Shown: positions 32,012-34,485 of the stretch, piece by piece
Numbering within the stretch: position 1 is the stretch's first letter
How the letters are laid out: each line of letters starts with the position of its first letter
NCBI GenBank assembly: GCA_938041445.1
Contig: CALISO010000104.1
Location: 1 to 34,485 of the forward strand
Length of the DNA stretch: 34,485 nt
Source of the DNA: an uncultured Saprospiraceae bacterium
GTDB lineage: Bacteria > Bacteroidota > Bacteroidia > Chitinophagales > Saprospiraceae
Reading direction: 5' to 3'
Made by a program: the position numbers and the translations under genes
The notes under the pieces: generated by a model
Databases searched by the model: none
Told to the model about the DNA's origin: nothing
Seen by the model: only the letters and a program-made list of their open reading frames with translations

Positions 32012-33460
32012 TTAAAACGTGATTTTCACAAGATTCAGTACACCACTTCCTTCACTGACGACAAGCATGCTGTTGTCAGTGATCTGCTCGGCCTCTTGAA
32101 ACCTAAGTTTGAGGTTTTCGTATTCTGTATTGAGGACAGTACGACGTTGCATATTACCCACAGGATCTAGGGCATAGGTGCTCACTGTATTGTTTTTCTT
32201 GATTTCGTCATTGAAGATAAGCTGCAATCGTGATGGATTTTTCATCACTGCGAAGGAGCTGTAAATGGCCTCATCATCTTGCGAAAACTGTTTTTTGTAG
32301 ATGACATTCTTCCATAACTCATTATGGTTAACATCGACATTGACAATGATGACATCTTCGGTATAATGATCAACATATCCTGCCAACCCATTTGTCCGAC
32401 CATAAGGTGAAGGTGATCTTCTGATATATTCCTTGTACATCTCACCAACCCAGATAAAGCTACCATCTTGTTGGAACACTACATCTTTGATGAAATAATA
32501 ATCAAGCGTATTATTGACTCCGCGTCTCCGACCATTCACTTTTTGGATAAAGTATTCATCAAATTGATGAAAGTGTAATAATGGATTAGAAGTCAGGTTG
32601 GCCACTTCTTCACTAAAATAAAAATATCCTAATGCTGCAGAACGATTAGCTTCTGTATACAAGCCTAGGATGAGCACAGCATCATTTCCCTCGTCATAGG
32701 CTAGATGAATATCTTTGGATAGATTTTGAGGCATCTCAAAATTCACCAAAGTTGGTTCAGACATTCCTTCTGCAATATGGTTGAGCAAAATAGAATGCGA
32801 CTTTGCAATAGCTCTATTATTTCCCTTTTCATACAACATCAATATATCTTCACGATTGGTAATGATCATATCTTTGAACTTGTAATCTAAGACACGGTCA
32901 TATTCTAGAATCTCGGTTTCCCACTTCATTTTTTGAGCGGCAAGATCGATTATGAATAGATTAATCTTGTCCTCACGGCCATTGTTAAAGATGACTACTT
33001 TATTTTGATTCTCTGAGAATGCATATTTGAAGTTACTCTTAAACCGTTTTTTGTGAAATCTTCCAAGTTCTACGGTGTCTTGAGTTTCCCCCAGATGATT
33101 GATAACATGTTGATGAAATGTAAGCGTATCTTTCTCTGTAGCCGTATAGATAATCGAGGCATTCTCACGAGAGGGGAGGACAGCAATTATTCTCGGGTTG
33201 TCTCGACTAAAGTTGATTTCTCTTGTATATTTCAACTTGAGATTGCTATCTAAGACATCGATTTCTTGCTTATTGACCCGATCTCTAAATAACAGAATGT
33301 GGTCTTGCATCTTGCCTAATACCACATACTTCTTATCATTTTTCAAGTCGATATCGCTAGAGATAATGACTTCTTGGCCAACCGAAGCAGAGATTACCAT
33401 CAAAACAAGAATGAAAGTCGAGCTCAAATGTCCAACCCAACTTGAAAATATTCTATTCAT
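32012..33460 (-). CDS. secreted protein of unknown function
   Basis: A 482-residue protein with no recognised domain. I start at ATG 33460 because it gives a proper signal peptide (MNRIFSSWVGHLS..., ending SASVGQ). A start 20 codons upstream would bury that signal. The body is beta-rich, with recurring hydrophobic strands and loops of the kind seen in beta-propellers (AVLPSR, KDVVFQQDGSFIWVGEMYKE, IIVNVDVNHNELWKNVI), but no standard repeat is clear. There is no T9SS sorting domain at the C-terminus. It is divergent from the phase-variable lipoprotein gene, with 194 bases between the two starts. Confidence 0.78.
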   Translation of the reverse strand: MNRIFSSWVGHLSSTFILVLMVISASVGQEVIISSDIDLKNDKKYVVLGKMQDHILLFRDRVNKQEIDVLDSNLKLKYTREINFSRDNPRIIAVLPSRENASIIYTATEKDTLTFHQHVINHLGETQDTVELGRFHKKRFKSNFKYAFSENQNKVVIFNNGREDKINLFIIDLAAQKMKWETEILEYDRVLDYKFKDMIITNREDILMLYEKGNNRAIAKSHSILLNHIAEGMSEPTLVNFEMPQNLSKDIHLAYDEGNDAVLILGLYTEANRSAALGYFYFSEEVANLTSNPLLHFHQFDEYFIQKVNGRRRGVNNTLDYYFIKDVVFQQDGSFIWVGEMYKEYIRRSPSPYGRTNGLAGYVDHYTEDVIIVNVDVNHNELWKNVIYKKQFSQDDEAIYSSFAVMKNPSRLQLIFNDEIKKNNTVSTYALDPVGNMQRRTVLNTEYENLKLRFQEAEQITDNSMLVVSEGSGVLNLVKITF

Positions 33461-33593
33461 AACCTTCAATTTACGACAGTAATGTGCCAGATTCAAGAGT
33501 AGGTAGGGAGTAAATCTCAATATCGTGATTAATGTCGGTTGTAAATAGAGAACTAAATGCGATGCTGCTGATACAAAATCTGTTTAGCTAAAT

Positions 33594-33625
33594 TTTGGAG
33601 ATAAGCATAAAATCGATTAACTTTC
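33594..33625 (+). promoter_or_regulatory. putative promoter of the phase-variable lipoprotein
   Basis: TTTG (33594-33597) and TAACTTTC (33618-33625) are spaced by 20 bases. The -7 box matches seven of eight positions. An A-rich leader of about 25 bases leads to the ATG at 33655, so the gene looks transcribable even though its frame is broken. Confidence 0.5.
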
Positions 33626-33654
33626 CGTAGATCTAAACAACAATAAAAACAATT

Positions 33655-34485
33655 ATGATTAGAACACAGAACACAGAACACAGAACACAGAACCTTTCTT
33701 CGTCTAGGGGGATTTTTTACACTTTTTTTACTTCTACTTTTGGTTGTCAACTCATGTTCAAAAGATGAAATGATTGTCGATTCTATTGATAAGACAGTGC
33801 AGATCGAGACTCGATCTGGAGACAGAGAACTTGCAGCAATTACGATACTTGGGCAGATTCGAGATAACCCCTACAGCTTGACAAATATTAATGCAGCAAA
33901 TACTAGCTTGTATGGACAGCAAGCGACCCCTAAGCAAAAAACACATACTTATGTGAGATTTGAGCCTCAGACTTATGACGATTTAGCTCTACTGGAAGAT
34001 TGGGAGACGAAATATCAAATCCCATTTTTTGATACGCCATTTGAATATGAAATTCTTCAGCAAGGGGAGTATTATTATGATCCTGCAGTCAGTGATTCGA
34101 TATTAACCTATCAATATAGTTCAGTGCCTGTGGGTGTGCCCTTGCCTAATGTTCAACACACTGAATTAGAAGAGTTGTACTTGGATGATTCAGATTTGTT
34201 CTTATTAATTCAAAGTTTTTATGATTCTGGTAATGGTGAATATATTAATAATGACCTACTGAATGGTGGACTTACAGAAGATTTCGTTGCTGCCAATACA
34301 GGGAATGATATTATACCAGATATCACTGCTCCGCCTCCTTATCCATGTGAAAACCCTAATCATGATTGGGTTCTAGTATTTAATGTCACTGATGGAAGTA
34401 TCAATAGTTGGTATTGGCAATGTCAACCTCCTCCCCCATATGTACCATATGATAATCCAAATACCTGTGGATGTCAGATTCCTAC
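33655..34485 (+). CDS. surface lipoprotein, out of frame at a 7-bp repeat and cut by the window end
   Basis: From ATG 33655 the actual frame stops at 33766-33768 after 37 codons. The neighbouring frame is open from 33659 to the window end. It encodes a hydrophobic stretch, the lipobox-like VNSC with its Cys codon at 33755-33757, then SKDE, and a soluble body ending in a Pro- and Cys-rich part. In that frame no ATG or GTG, and no TTG outside the hydrophobic core, lies upstream of the Cys. With three or six copies of the GAACACA repeat the ATG would join this frame, giving a signal peptide with the lipidated Cys at residue 32 (three copies). SKDE resembles known surface-export signals. The function is unknown. 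A single-base error in the nearby T-runs is an alternative explanation. Confidence 0.7.
33662..33689 (+). repeat. heptanucleotide tandem repeat (GAACACA)4
   Basis: Four perfect, uninterrupted copies of the 7-base unit GAACACA begin seven bases after the A of the ATG at 33655, and the partial fifth copy reads GAAC. The unit length is not a multiple of three, so each gain or loss of a copy shifts the reading frame of the lipoprotein gene. Confidence 0.95.

Noticed and set aside
33553-33750. Minus-strand 65-residue frame across the GAACACA repeat
   Set aside because: The low-complexity CSVFCVLCS sequence comes from reading the repeat backwards; there is no upstream promoter and no homology that I recognise.

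Overview
The window looks like a chromosomal segment of a Bacteroidota bacterium, most likely of the Saprospiria. The clade is inferred from protein features, not from any marker gene. The supporting signs are a C-terminal type IX secretion (T9SS) sorting domain behind SprB-like repeats, a TonB receptor with a carboxypeptidase-regulatory N-terminal domain, a Bat (aerotolerance) gene group, a GH3-family protein, promoters of the TTTG-N19-21-TAnnTTTG type, A-rich leaders without Shine-Dalgarno sequences, and moderately AT-rich DNA. I see no rRNA, tRNA, CRISPR array or insertion sequence.

Layout. (1) 101-3509, plus strand: a tight housekeeping run of panD, a lysylphosphatidylglycerol-synthase-like membrane protein, an rfaE2-type nucleotidyltransferase, a Nif3-like protein and a zinc-ribbon coiled-coil protein, closed by a strong terminator. 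(2) 3734-7432: a TPR protein that lacks an ordinary start codon, an RsmI-like methyltransferase and a GH3 protein. (3) 7801-13333: a sulfur-assimilation block with an Rrf2 regulator, a membrane protein, cysH, a sulfite reductase carrying a C-terminal HEPN-like domain, cobA and the siroheme dehydrogenase/chelatase. CysH and the reductase take activated sulfate to sulfide, while the last two genes make siroheme for the reductase. cysD and cysN are not present here. (4) 13718-17987: a surface beta-helix lipoprotein, a hairpin with a T-run, then a TonB-dependent receptor, which reads as an outer-membrane uptake pair unrelated to SusC/SusD. (5) 18230-21664: a retropepsin-like protease, an SDR oxidoreductase coupled to an iodotyrosine-deiodinase-like flavoprotein, a small convergent unknown gene and an NRDE/TANGO2 protein. 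(6) 21783-27593: a 1936-residue secreted metzincin protease with P-domain, five regular composite adhesin-like repeats and a T9SS signal. (7) 31931-27679, minus strand: a reduced Bat operon (VWA protein, BatC-like TPR, a BatD fragment paralogue, full BatD). (8) 33460-32012, minus: a secreted protein of unknown function.

The most striking item is at the right edge. A plus-strand lipoprotein gene starts at 33655 and runs off the window. Its ATG is followed directly by four copies of the 7-base unit GAACACA (33662-33689). As sequenced, the ATG is out of frame with the lipoprotein. With three or six copies it would read straight through into a signal peptide, a lipobox and a surface-export-like motif. 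This is the architecture of a phase-variable surface protein caught in the OFF state.

Secondary points of interest are the separate BatD-domain paralogue carrying the FGG-rich segment, the possible attenuator between lipoprotein and receptor, the iodotyrosine-deiodinase catalytic triad, the HEPN fusion on sulfite reductase, and several unassigned palindromes in promoter regions.
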